This document shows, in pieces, positions 46,137 through 56,172 of a stretch of DNA of 64,000 nucleotides. The first letter of the stretch is position 1; the number at the start of each line of letters is the position of its first letter. The translations under genes and the position numbers were made by a program. The notes under the pieces are model-generated. The model had not been told where the DNA came from. It saw nothing but the letters and a program-made list of their open reading frames with translations, and made no database searches. Origin of the DNA: Mesorhabditis belari (lineage: Eukaryota; Nematoda; Chromadorea; Rhabditida; Rhabditidae); the NCBI GenBank assembly GCA_958450365.1, contig CAUEEP010000344.1, forward strand, positions 1-64,000, given 5' to 3'.

Positions 46137-46744
46137 AATAATTCTTTGATTTTGTCTTTAAACTGTCAGCTCCGCGCCAAACTGGTATTTTAGTCACTAT
46201 TGTTATTGTTGAATGATTTGTCTATTCTTTTGTAAATGTGATCTCCCCTGTACTTATCCCTTTCATCGCCGAGAAGGGACGGTCCTTAGGATTGCCTAGG
46301 AGGACAAATGAGACTCTCTTTAGGAGTCCCCCCTTTCCCTTATACTCATTTCTAATCTATTCATCTTATTGTATTACTGTAAATAAAGATACGTATCTTC
46401 CGGATCGATGCAACTGCAGTACAGGTCGGTCATTTCACAGGGACTCCCCTCTAATACGTTGGAGGAGTTGAGTTGGGTTGTCGGTATGTTAGAGATGGCG
46501 GGATATCAAAAGGGATCCACTCTCTTTAACTTAACCCAAATTCTAGTCCACATCCGTTTATACCCAGGAACCTATATATTAGAGTGTAACATAAATAACC
46601 GAAATATTTGGACAAAGTGGATTTTCAATAATGATGGCTGAACAAAATGAGATCCAGTTTGTATCATTCGAAAGATACATCTTTTCTCAACAAAATGGCT
46701 TTTGAGAAATTTTGAAAAGCTTTTGTTTTTGAACATTTTCGGAG

Positions 46745-47809
46745 GTGCAAAGAAAAGTTATCAAGACGAAGAACGCAACATGCTTGGCAATAAATCGAAG
46801 ACGATCGATCGAGCTGCTGAAACAAGAAGTTCAAGTACGATTCCAAGAAGGCCATGAACTTCACGACATCGACATCAGAGTGGCTGCTTTGCGTTTGAAC
46901 AGAGACTATTCTTTGGTGTCCACGTTCAAAGCATCACCACAATGGATCAACAACTTCAAGAGGATTGCTGGAATCGTCTCCCGCCGTGTTACCAACTGGA
47001 CATCGATCAAGAACTTCCGGGCAAAGGCGGGCATAGAAGGTGAGGCCAACAACTTTGTGAATAATGTGAGGGCCGACTTTCAAGCAAACGTCGTCCCACG
47101 CTCCTGTCTTGCCAATGCCGATCAATCAGGCTTTTTGAAAGAACAGCTCTCATCTCGATCCCTAGCCTACCATGGAGAGAAGAAAGTCATCCGCGTCGTT
47201 CAAAGTGTGTCGGCAACATCTCACTCGTTTACCATGATGCCCCTGATCTACGCGGATGGACGACTCGGTGACAAACTCTTTATCGTGATGCAGGAGAAAG
47301 ATAGTCGTTTTTCACAACGAGGGATCTTTCAAACCGACAACTTGATGGTGGAGGCAGCCAAGTCCCATATCATGACCAAGGAGCTGATGCTCAAGTGGTT
47401 CCGGGATATCGTCTGCTGTCCAGCTATGCCATCTAAACTGATGCTTCTCGTCGACTCCTGGACTTCATTTCGTGATCAAGCCTCTATTCAAGCAACGGTC
47501 CCAGCTGGCAAGGAGCTCATTTTGAAACGCATTCCACCTGGAGCGACGTCGCAGATTCAACCGTTGGATGTTCATTTCTTCCGGCTCTTCAAGTCCTTTG
47601 TGAAAAAGTTGACCGCACACGTCATTGCCTCCAAAGTCGACTTCCAAGTGAGCCAACGCGATTCTATCCTGAAGATGATCAGTCAGATCTACCACCAGTT
47701 CCGGGCGCCACGTTTTGTCCCATGTATGCTCGAAGCCTGGAAAAGCGTTCATTATATTGATGATGTACTTCCTCATTATGTGACACCAGCAACTTTTTGC
47801 TGCCCATGA
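46745..47809 (+). CDS. Tc4/Tc5-like (pogo-related) DDE transposase
   Basis: A 354-codon uninterrupted frame. The N-terminal third has the CENP-B/Tc5-type DNA-binding helices (AINRRRSIELLKQEVQ; FKASPQWINNFKRI). The catalytic DDE_1-type core shows a first Asp in ANADQSGF, a second in LLVDSWTSFRDQ, and a third in IQPLDVHFFRLFK, preceded by RIPPGATSQ, typical of Tc4/Tc5. There is no good ATG at the start: the frame opens with GTG at 46745, so a 5' part or exon is probably missing. The core looks intact and could be functional if expressed. Confidence 0.85.
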   Translation: MQRKVIKTKNATCLAINRRRSIELLKQEVQVRFQEGHELHDIDIRVAALRLNRDYSLVSTFKASPQWINNFKRIAGIVSRRVTNWTSIKNFRAKAGIEGEANNFVNNVRADFQANVVPRSCLANADQSGFLKEQLSSRSLAYHGEKKVIRVVQSVSATSHSFTMMPLIYADGRLGDKLFIVMQEKDSRFSQRGIFQTDNLMVEAAKSHIMTKELMLKWFRDIVCCPAMPSKLMLLVDSWTSFRDQASIQATVPAGKELILKRIPPGATSQIQPLDVHFFRLFKSFVKKLTAHVIASKVDFQVSQRDSILKMISQIYHQFRAPRFVPCMLEAWKSVHYIDDVLPHYVTPATFCCP

Positions 47810-48130
47810 GATTTGATTGGTGCATGTAATAAGATAAATTGCGATAATATGCCGTACATTCGTTGTGCTTATTGTCTGAATATATTCTGCTTCCTTCATT
47901 TTGTCGAATCTTTCCACCGTTGTTGAATTGTTTGTTGTTTATTAGTTTTAAATAAAGTTTTGTTATCCTCACCCTCACCCTGTTATCCTCAGCCAAAAAA
48001 AATAAAAGCCACTCTCTAGCCTTCAGATCACTTGTTGAGAAAACACGAAAATCAAGTGATTTGGGAAATTGTTGATGAAATTGTCTTGATAATTGTTGAT
48101 GAAATTGTCTTGATAATGTCTTGATGTTCC

Positions 48131-49414
48131 TACCATAAGTACTGTAATTGGATCCCTCCCCTCTAATAGTACCCCACCCCCACCTGACGCGTAATTACAA
48201 ACAACGCTTTTAAAGCGGAAAATTTTCAGGTATTTTCAGAAATCGTTTGTATTTTTAATTTATTCCATAAATTTGTTGTTTTTAAATCTGGGGTGGCTAC
48301 TTTGCGCCAAATTTTTTGCGCAGCTCGCCATAACTTTCTTCTAAGTGGACCAATCTTTATGATTGTAGATCTCAACAAGTGCAACAAAGTAACACCAAAA
48401 TCATAAAGATTGACCCACTTAGAAGACTTGAACTCGGAGGGGATTGATATGGGTTTGGCTGAATGGATACGGGATCGTCGAGCCGAGAAGAAACGAGTGA
48501 CCCGAGTGATTATCTGGAATGAAGCAGCTAATCGATTCAAAAAAAGCTGAAATTTCTTTCAAAAGAAGCCATGGCTGGATGGAGTCGTTCTTGAGGCGCC
48601 ACCAATTTTCTTTGAGGGCACCAACAACAACTTGTCAAAAGCTGCCGAGCGAATTTGAGAAGGCTATTATTGAGCACATTCTGAGGCTGAACAAGACAAT
48701 CAAAGAAGACAAGCACATTGTTGCTTGCGATGAGACGGCGGCTTGGCTGGATACTTCGACGAGCAAGTGTATCGAAGCGGTTGGAGCCAAAGAAGTTGGT
48801 GTTCTCACCCGCGGCTATGACAAGATGAGTATATCCGTGATGCTCACTGCTCGTTCCGATGGGAAAAAGTTGCGCCCTTTTGTCGTGGTGCATCGAAAAA
48901 CGATGAACGAAAAAATCGAGACAAAGTTCCAATCGAAGCTCTGTTGGAAAGAGAAGAAAAGCAAATGCTTCGATAATGAGATCACGGCGGAATACTTGTA
49001 ACGCTCTTTCGGTGGACTTATCTTTAATCTATTATACAGGCGATGAGAAATGCTCGGACAGAGACAGAAATTGAGGACCTCTTGGAGCCGCTCGCATCGA
49101 CGGGATTTCAAGGACATCGAGGAATTGATGATCAAGAAAACGATGAATTCATTGAGTGATGACTGACTATTGATTTCGCTTGTTAGTTGTTTTTGTTTCG
49201 TTTTGCTGTTAAATTTTCAAATGACTGAAACCAATAAAAACTAAAGAAAAAGTTTGCTTTTAAACCGATTATTTGGATGTATCCTGATTTGGTAACTCGA
49301 ATAGTGGTGTAAAATAGTAACCCACCCTCTAATAGTGCCCCACCCTCTAATAGTACCCCACCCTAGAGGGGGGGAAATAGTACCCCATGGGGTCCAATTA
49401 CAGTATTTACGGTA
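48131..49414 (+). mobile_element. Pogo-type element, internally deleted
   Basis: The ends are TACCATAAGTACTGTAATTGG on the left and the complement of TACCGTAAATACTGTAATTGG on the right; TA at each edge is probably the target duplication. The frame at about 48519-49001 encodes a CENP-B-type helix (SHGWMESFLRRHQFSL) and the first catalytic Asp (VACDETAAWLD) but stops before the second and third. A separate acidic tail (DDQENDEFIE) lies at 49118-49157. It is the parent-like member of the family that includes the fragments at 4632, 11178 and 11600. Confidence 0.85.
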
Positions 49415-49675
49415 GGAGTAAACGAGTATGGACTAGAATTTGGGTTAAGCTAAAAACGGTGGATCTCTTTTGATATCCTGCCATCTCTAACAACCCGACA
49501 GCCCGACCCAACTCCTCCAACGTATTAGAGGAGAGTCCCTTGAGAAATGACAGTTGCATAGACCCGGAAGATGTGTACCTTTGTTTACAGTAGTACAACA
49601 AAACGAATCGATTCACAATGAATGAAAGGGGAAGGGGAGACTCCAAGTGATGAGAGCCCCACTTGTCCTTCTTTG

Positions 49676-49830
49676 CCTTGGATGCTCCGCGAGTCCGTCT
49701 TTCAGTACATTAGTAGTGCTTTAAAGTTTAAGGGGATCACAGGTTTTACTGGTCATTCGAGGATCGTTTCAAGAAAAAGAAAGTACTCTTTAATGTGACA
49801 CATTAAACAGAAAAATCTACAAAAAGAAAA
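49676..49830 (+). repeat. Third, partial copy of the F-box-like exon
   Basis: Matches 25530-25680 and 50036-50185 (shared AGTGCTTTAAAGTTTAAGG). It lacks the ATG and the rest of the gene. Confidence 0.8.
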
Positions 49831-50005
49831 AAATCATGAGCTTTGATCATATTCCGCTGTATCTAATGAATATTTATACGTTAACTTCACAGCCTTCACT
49901 TTTTTTACGAAGCTTGAAATGAGAGAAAGAAATGAGATTTGTGTCGAAAGAAATTTGCTGTGTGAAAAGAGAGAAGAGCTCCGCAAGAACATTCTGTTTT
50001 TTCAA

Positions 50006-51371
50006 AATGACTGCATCAATCTCAATTGATTCTTTGCCTTGGATGCCCCGCAAGTCCGTCTTTCAGCACATTAGCAGTGCTTTAAAGTTTAAGGGGATCA
50101 CAGGTTTTACTGATTATTCGAGGATCGTTTCAAAAAAGAAAGTACTCTTTAATGTGACACTTTAAACAGAAAGATCTATGGCTTTTTTTCGCTTCTCTTT
50201 GCAACAATCGCAAAGAGGGAAGGAGCATCTGTTGACATTTTCTTTGCAAGAGACTGAGATTTCCAATAGAGTTTTTATTTTTGGTTTTTTTAGCATTTAG
50301 CAGAGTCAGCCTTTTTGATAACTTTCTATATTTTGCTTCTCATTTTCAGCACTTTCATAAAGCACCCTTCTCTTCGAAATGATCTCTTTTTGACCTAAAT
50401 AACAATGTCAATCATCTATTTTAGGTGTCGCCGTCAGGGTCAAAACATTCGTTTGTTTCTTTTCTCGAGATGAGCCCGTAAGTTTTTGTCAGCATAACGG
50501 TTAAAATGCTTCTTATTGACAAAATATTGTTCTATGGGCCATCCCGAAAAAAAGATAGGCTATGGCTTGTGATTTTATTAAGTTACATGTTGAGAACTCT
50601 TTGAGCAAATGAGAATGAGCAGTGTTTTATTTGGTTCGCTAAAAAGCAATTTTGTGCATCTTTTTTAGGTCTTAGAATTTCAAAGACGGCTAAAAAGCAG
50701 AAAATAAACATTGAGTTCATTGCCATAGACGATTGTGAGAAACCAATCATTTTAATTTCAGTGGCAGTACCAGTGGAAAGTGGAAGAGCACTTTGTTCTA
50801 CATCAGCTACAATCCTGGACCTATTAAAAATGAGTACAAGAAAGAGCAATTGTTGAATATTTTCAAGTTAGAGGGAACGAATGATGAGAAAATACTGACG
50901 GCAAAAATTTGGAAACATACTCTCAGGACTTGGGTAACTTGGGTAACTTGGGGTCTTATTGGAGACTGGCACGAGTACGTTGTGATCGAGTCGACAAAGT
51001 TCTACTGGTCTTTCGAAAAGCAAATGGATGGTATCTATGTGCAGCGCTCGTCGAAAGAAGTCGATGTGAAAGAGAATTTGAATGGAGATTCTCGAAGCGC
51101 TAAGATTAAACCAGAGGGGCGCTCAAAGAAGGACTTCAGAAACAACGAAACGATTTACAATATTATTGAATGGATTTTCAATAATGACGAGCTCGGCAAC
51201 ACCTATGATGTTACACAAAGCAATTGCCATTTCTTTGCGTCCGAGTTGTATGAGGCTGTCGTTCGAAGCCGCGGAAAGCGGCTCGACGATAGAGATGCAA
51301 AAAGCAGAATTGGCCGGGATGATCGGTTGCGAATCGTTCGGCCTTTCTTACGCTCTTTATTTCAATCGTAA
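50006..51371 (+). CDS. F-box-like exon plus papain-fold-like domain, copy 2
   Basis: This is the second copy of the 25501-26798 gene and keeps a longer frame. Exon 1 (50006-50102) encodes SIDSLPWMPRKSVFQH. A middle exon lies at about 50427-50479 (VAVRVKTFVCFFSRDEP). A further conserved segment around 50675-50740 encodes KINIEFIAIDD. The last exon (from about 50761) reads STLFYISYNPGPIKNEYKK, then DWHEYVVIEST, FYWSFEKQMDGIYVQ and SNCHFFASELYEAVV, ending SLFQS. His and Asn-Cys are candidate catalytic residues of a permuted NlpC/LRAT-type fold (tentative). A duplicated AACTTGGGT (near 50934-50952) adds residues (WVTWVTWG) absent from copy 1. Exact splice junctions are unresolved. Confidence 0.55.
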
Positions 51372-51449
51372 TTTCAGTATTTCAATGGTTAGCGTATCCA
51401 GATCCATACATATTCCGTTATTATTACAACAATTTAAACTCAGATAGTA

Positions 51450-52781
51450 TTCAGCTTCAAAATCCTAGTTTTTTTTGAGATTCGGATTGGATTTCTTGCT
51501 AAAAACTGCTTTTTCTTTATTCTCTTCGATTCAAATGTCTCTCGTTTTCCTTCTATTCTCTCAAAGTATTTACAGTACTCTTATAATTAACAATTGAATT
51601 AAATAATTCGTATTTATAGTCAAGTTAATTGTTTTTTTTCTATATGGGTTGATAGAATAAAATCTTCTTATCAAAACTTGCAGATCCACAGATCTCACAA
51701 TGTTATTAGGTTGGAACATATGAAATTTCGGATACTTTTCCATGATATCTTTCATCTCACCATAGATCTTTTTAATTTTTTTGAAATGTTATATTAGAGA
51801 AATGAAACATATCATGTTTAAACTTTGAGAGTGTGGTGTGTCTGCGGTGTGTCTGCTCTGTTCTGTGGTGTGTCTGCTGAGAACAAGCAGCTCAAACAAC
51901 TAAATCTTTATGTTATTCGCTAATTCGCTTACTACCATGAAATTGGCTTTAACTTTAGCATTTAACTGAGAATACTTAATACTTACTATACCCAAAATCT
52001 TAAATTAATCTGTGGTGGAATAACTTTTAACCTTAAAATTGGGTAAATGAACTGCCTGTGTGCCAGAAGGTTTACGACTGTGGATTTCCACAGAGAAAGT
52101 GTTCCCACGAAAGTGTTTTTCAGGTTAAAGTACATAAAAGTGAAAAGAATCCTTTTATTTACGTTAATTTCATTAGTCAACAATGTAATCTCCGTCGTTT
52201 TCTAAAACTTAAGCCCATCGATCTCAACAAAAACGCGTAAAGCATTTTTACGAGCAAGGGTGATCCCTGCGATAATATAATATCAAAAAATTAAAAAGAT
52301 CTATGGGGAGATGAAAGATATCGGTCACGGGAAAGTATCCGACATTTCAGATGTTCCAACTCAATAGAAAATGGAGAATCACTTTTCAACAATTTTCAGG
52401 ATTTTCTTCTCAAATACTTAAAGCAAAAACTCATTGAGATTGATTTTTACTCAAAGTTAACAAGCAGTAAAATAAGGAGAAAATTCGAAAAGATTAACAA
52501 GCTTTCAATCTGTTTACAGACTAAAAAAGATGATTTCAAGTCACTTTCGTAAGCTCAACAAAAGAAAATTTATTTCGAAATCTCCTTTTCTCTTTTCCTC
52601 AGCTTTGCTGACTCATAGTTTCCCTATTTTCCAGTGTTCTCTCTTCTTTTTTCACTTATCACCCCTCAAACTCTGCTATTCTCAGAGAAAAAGAATATTT
52701 TTCAACTAAATTAATATTTTATTTGAATTTTTATTTCAAACCACTAATCTTTCTTCAAAATTTCTTCAAACAAATTGCTAA
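51450..52781. other. Intergenic; no gene seen
   Basis: AT-rich. A pair of inverted matches (AGATCTATGGTGAGATGAAAGATATC-type sequence) occurs at about 51730-51775 and 52295-52330, with CGGATACTTTCC nearby. This suggests an inverted-repeat element of about 600 bases. The first 130 bases continue the duplicated gene's 3' flank. Confidence 0.45.
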
Positions 52782-55138
52782 ATGAGAAGAATCATCAACG
52801 CTTTTACAAACATTTCGCTTTTCGGACGAGAAGAGACAAAAAGCGGAGATGTGCTGCTGGAAAAGTTCGTTTTTTTACATTTCACTAGGTTTTTTAACAT
52901 CTTTTCAAACTTTCCCACTTTCAGTGCGGTTAATTCACCAGATGAAACGGGAATTTGGCTGAAATTTGTGGTGATCTCCGATACGCATGAGGAAATGGCA
53001 AAAATTATGGTGAGTGGAGGTGAAGAAATGATTAGTCTGATGATCAGGGTTGGAAAAAGCGCCAAATTTAGGCCAGGGCTAAGCCCAGCCATCTTTGCGC
53101 AATTCTCGTAAATTCTAGGCCGAGCTAACTGTAGAATAAAGGCAAGATTTTCTAAGGTTTTACGCCAACTCTAACGATAGGATTGAAATTCCAGGTCAAG
53201 ATCGATTGAAAGCCATTGGCTTTGACTTGGCTTGCCTTTGACCTGGGTTATGACTCAGCTTTGGTTTAGCATTTAGCTTTTATACCAAACCTGTTGATGA
53301 CACATCCTGAATGCACAATGGACCGATGATTTTTTCTAAATATTGAGTGCGCCATAATTGTCGCAACAAGATAAAGTTCTGATTTTAAGGCAGACAAGAG
53401 TAAAAAAGACAAATTTTTAACTGAATAACATTTATTGTACATTAACAATTATAAATCAATTATCAAATTCGAATCGGCCACCATTAGCATTTGAGCAGGC
53501 TCGCAGGCGTTTCGGAAAGGCGTCAACGGTGGCGACCAAATAGGCTTGATCGAGCTCTTCCCACGCTTTCAACAGTCATTTCTTTAAGATTTCGATGTTT
53601 TTGTGAGGCTTTGAACAAGCGTTGGCTTCTAGAACCGATCACACTGTAAAATTCATTGAGTTGAGGTCTGGAGAACTAGATGGTCAATCAAAAAAGAAAT
53701 GAAGTCCAGGAAGTTATTTTGGCAGAACCCTTGGACTTTCTTGGATTTGTGGGCCGGTGCGCCATCTTGCTGATAAGTCCAAATGCGAATTCCGAAATCT
53801 TTACGAGCCCCGGGGCAAGAGTTCAGCCTAGAGAAGAGCCAGGTAGCTATCGGAATAACGCGCGTGATACCTTTTTGCGACAATTATGACGCACCCTGTA
53901 TAAGAGTTGTATGTGAGTGCTGTTTAAAATGTCTAGTCTGTTTATTTCATTACAGAATCGAATCCCCGATGGTGACGTCCTCATTCACTGTGGAGATTTC
54001 ACGAATCACGGTGATGAGGAAAGGGTACGAGAGTTCAACGATCAACTCGCACAATTGCCCCATCGACGGAAAGTGGTCATCGCGGGCAATCACGAGAACG
54101 GTTTCGATGCACAATTTTAGTAAGTTCAATCAATTCAATTCAACTCAATCCCTTTTCAGCGAAAAGACAAAACTTTTGACGGCATGCGAACTGTTAAATG
54201 ATACTTCTATTGAGGTTTGAAAAGGAAAAATTCATGTAAACATTTATGAATGTAGATTGAGGGAATTAAACTCTACGGAAGCTCGTGGCATACAATGAAC
54301 TATCGTCTTTTCTCAACTCCGCCTTTCTACTGTGAACCCGGAGAGGAGACTCGAGAGAAATGGGCGAAAATCCCCGACAATGTCGACATTCTCATCACAC
54401 ATCAACCACCAAAAGGTTTCACTTTTCCTAGATTTTATAAGTGAATTTTAAAGTGAATTTTCAGGTTTTCTAGATGGACGATATGGAGATATTGAACTGT
54501 TGAAAGCGGTTGAAGCAAGAAATCCCAAGTAAATACGAAAAGCTAAACTTCAATTAGCAAAAGTGTCTCTTTTTCAAAAGCAAAAGAAGATTCTCTATGT
54601 AAGATTCTTTGTAAGAGTCTAAAAGTTTAGATCAAATAAGCCCAAGTTCCAATTGGTAGACTAGAAAAAAATAAGTAGCTTTAATCGATTCCCGACCCCG
54701 AAAACCTGAATATTTTCTTTTGGTACCATCTACAAATGAAAAATCCCTGTGTAAAAGGTGTTCTTTGTGCAGCCGCATAATCCCTAGCGTTCTCCCTTTG
54801 GTCTAAGCGCCTTTTGGAATCCTCAAAGTGGAAGCGGAGGTGGGCTGCTAAACCTTTCCGCGTCTTGGGCGATCATTAACCCCAAATTCTTTGCTTTGAG
54901 TTTGTTAATATTTTTCTACAAATTCCGCATCCCATAGAATTTTGAAAAATCTATATCCTGCATCCGATTTTAAACCAGAGTATTTAGATTTCATTGCTTC
55001 GGTCATGTTCATGGTGGTTACGGGGTGGCGAGCAACGAGAAAACGACTTTCATCAACGCGGCTCAATTCGAGGGTTTTTGGGGTATCTCCTCCACTCGTC
55101 CACCCATCGTTTTCTACTTTAAAGTGCCTGGTTCATGA
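52782..55138 (+). CDS. Metallophosphoesterase, MPPED1/2-like
   Basis: A seven-exon model closes in phase: 52782-52864, 52925-53009, 53956-54119, 54160-54214, 54256-54415, 54465-54528 and 54988-55138 (253 residues). The calcineurin-type metal-binding blocks appear in order: FVVISDTHEE (D-x-H), VLIHCGDFTNHGD (GD), IAGNHEN (GNHE), ILITHQPPKGFLDGRYGD and FGHVHGGYG (GHxH). Length and motif order match the MPPED/UPF0046 family, which hydrolyses phosphoesters, reportedly cyclic nucleotides; this role is by family. All metal ligands are present, so the enzyme should be active. Intron 2 contains a mariner-family remnant and intron 6 a dispersed repeat copy. Confidence 0.95.
53343..53898 (-). mobile_element. 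Mariner-family remnant with inverted ends
   Basis: The ends are GTGCGCCATAATTGTCGCAA on the left and the near complement on the right, with TA at both edges. The minus strand encodes a decayed transposase C-terminal half: YQQDGAPAHKSKKV (second Asp), a frameshifted WPSSSPDLN (third catalytic region), and VDAFPKRLRAC. It lies in intron 2 of the phosphoesterase gene. Confidence 0.85.
54640..54870. repeat. Dispersed repeat, copy 1
   Basis: Shares CCCAAGTTCCA..GATAGACT, GATTCCCGACCCCGAAAACC, and ACCATCTACAAA..GAAAAAT with 59530-59830 and 60155-60310. It lies in intron 6 of the phosphoesterase gene. Confidence 0.7.
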
Positions 55139-55437
55139 AAAGAAAATAAACATTCAAGAAAAGAGAAATCCCTGAGCATTTATCTTTTGTTTTTTTTTGA
55201 AAAGTAAAGAATCTTTCAATGTCTGGTTTATTTCGAGAAATCTAATCAAGCCGTCACAGCGTCAAAAGTGATTTCCATTTTCCGCTCCGTGTGCAGAGTC
55301 AGCTGGGCATAGCCACGTCAAGGCCAAGATTTTAGACCAAATCCAAAAATAGGTTGAAATTCCGGGCCAAGACCGGTTAAAAGATATTGACTTTGGCTTC
55401 GCTTGGCTAGCACGGCTTTTAGCTTTTTGGAATAACC
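55139..55437. repeat. Spacer with a CCAAG/TTGGCTT repeat shared with intron 2 upstream
   Basis: Positions 55313-55420 match 53096-53270 (shared TTGAAATTCC, GGCCAAGA and TTGACTTTGGCTT segments). No gene is seen. Confidence 0.55.
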
Positions 55438-55785
55438 TTATTCCTCACCAACCTCATCACCCAGCGACAAAAAGGCATCCGACACAATAATCGGATTCGT
55501 TTTGTCAAAGTGTCTGAATGAACTGTTTGATCTGTCGCTGATTTACTTTCACCACAAACAGAAACCACGCAAAACGTTAGTGAAATCGAAATCAAAATAA
55601 AATCAAGTTTGATCTCACGTATTTTTATACTTCTGTCTTTTAGACGACACAAAAACGGATGAAGAAAGGCATGGAAAATTTTTAGACAGGAAATTTGAAA
55701 TTTGGCATGGAAAATTAGACAGGAAATTTGCGTTTGCTGCCGAAAAAGCCACAAGTAAATAAAGTAAATAGATAAAAGCCTTCAT
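55438..55785 (-). CDS. Small secreted peptide precursor, unknown
   Basis: Two exons close in phase: 55785-55619 and 55537-55438 (88 residues). Residues 1-19 form a signal peptide (MKAFIYLLYLLVAFSAANA). The mature part starts with two near-identical units (NFLSNFPC and NFLSKNFPC), produced by a short tandem duplication in the DNA. It then has a basic SSKRQKYKN stretch containing a possible dibasic cleavage site, and an acidic tail ending LGDEVGEE. There are only three Cys or so and no known motif. It could be a neuropeptide-like or effector precursor. Confidence 0.55.
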
Positions 55786-56172
55786 TTATGACTTTGTATC
55801 ACCTTTCTTGAATGTATCAATCATTTACAACTCATGAATTAATGAAGTTTCTATTTTAGGGTACAATGGTGTCAGTAAACATTAAAATATGTGTAGCTAA
55901 ATCAGTCAAAACTTGACTTTTAACCTGATTTGACTTGACTTGTACTTGACTGAGAAGATTGAGATTTGAAAAGTCTTTACTAACCAAACCAGTATTCAAC
56001 CCATTACTAGGCAAGAATGTTTAAGTTTCTTGGAGTTACGAAGAAATTTCTATTATTAGTAGCAAACAATGAGTTTTGAGTGTGCATTTGGTTCTTTAAA
56101 GCAAAAAGGAAGCCCAAAATTTCTATGAATTTATTATTCTTTATTAGTCAATAAATACAATCGTAAATAATT

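Larger units (their letters stand above)
46240..49700. mobile_element. Composite transposon with ~270-bp inverted repeats
   Basis: Positions 46300-46565 and 49420-49690 are inverted, diverged copies; shared blocks include CCAACGTATTAGAGG-type sequence and TTAACCCAAATTCTAGTCCA. They enclose a Tc4/Tc5-like transposase (46745-47809) and a nested pogo-type element (48131-49414) that sits directly against the right repeat. The outer boundaries are approximate. The layout fits an old DNA transposon with long terminal repeats into which a second element inserted. Confidence 0.65.

Noticed and set aside
47465..47996. Minus-strand frames of 150 and 105 codons
   Set aside because: Antisense shadows of the Tc4/Tc5-like transposase and its flank.
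55419..55754. 111-codon minus-strand frame with CRMPFCRW and a KR site, resembling a neuropeptide
   Set aside because: It has no usable start and overlaps the better two-exon model in a different frame, which has a signal peptide and closes in phase.
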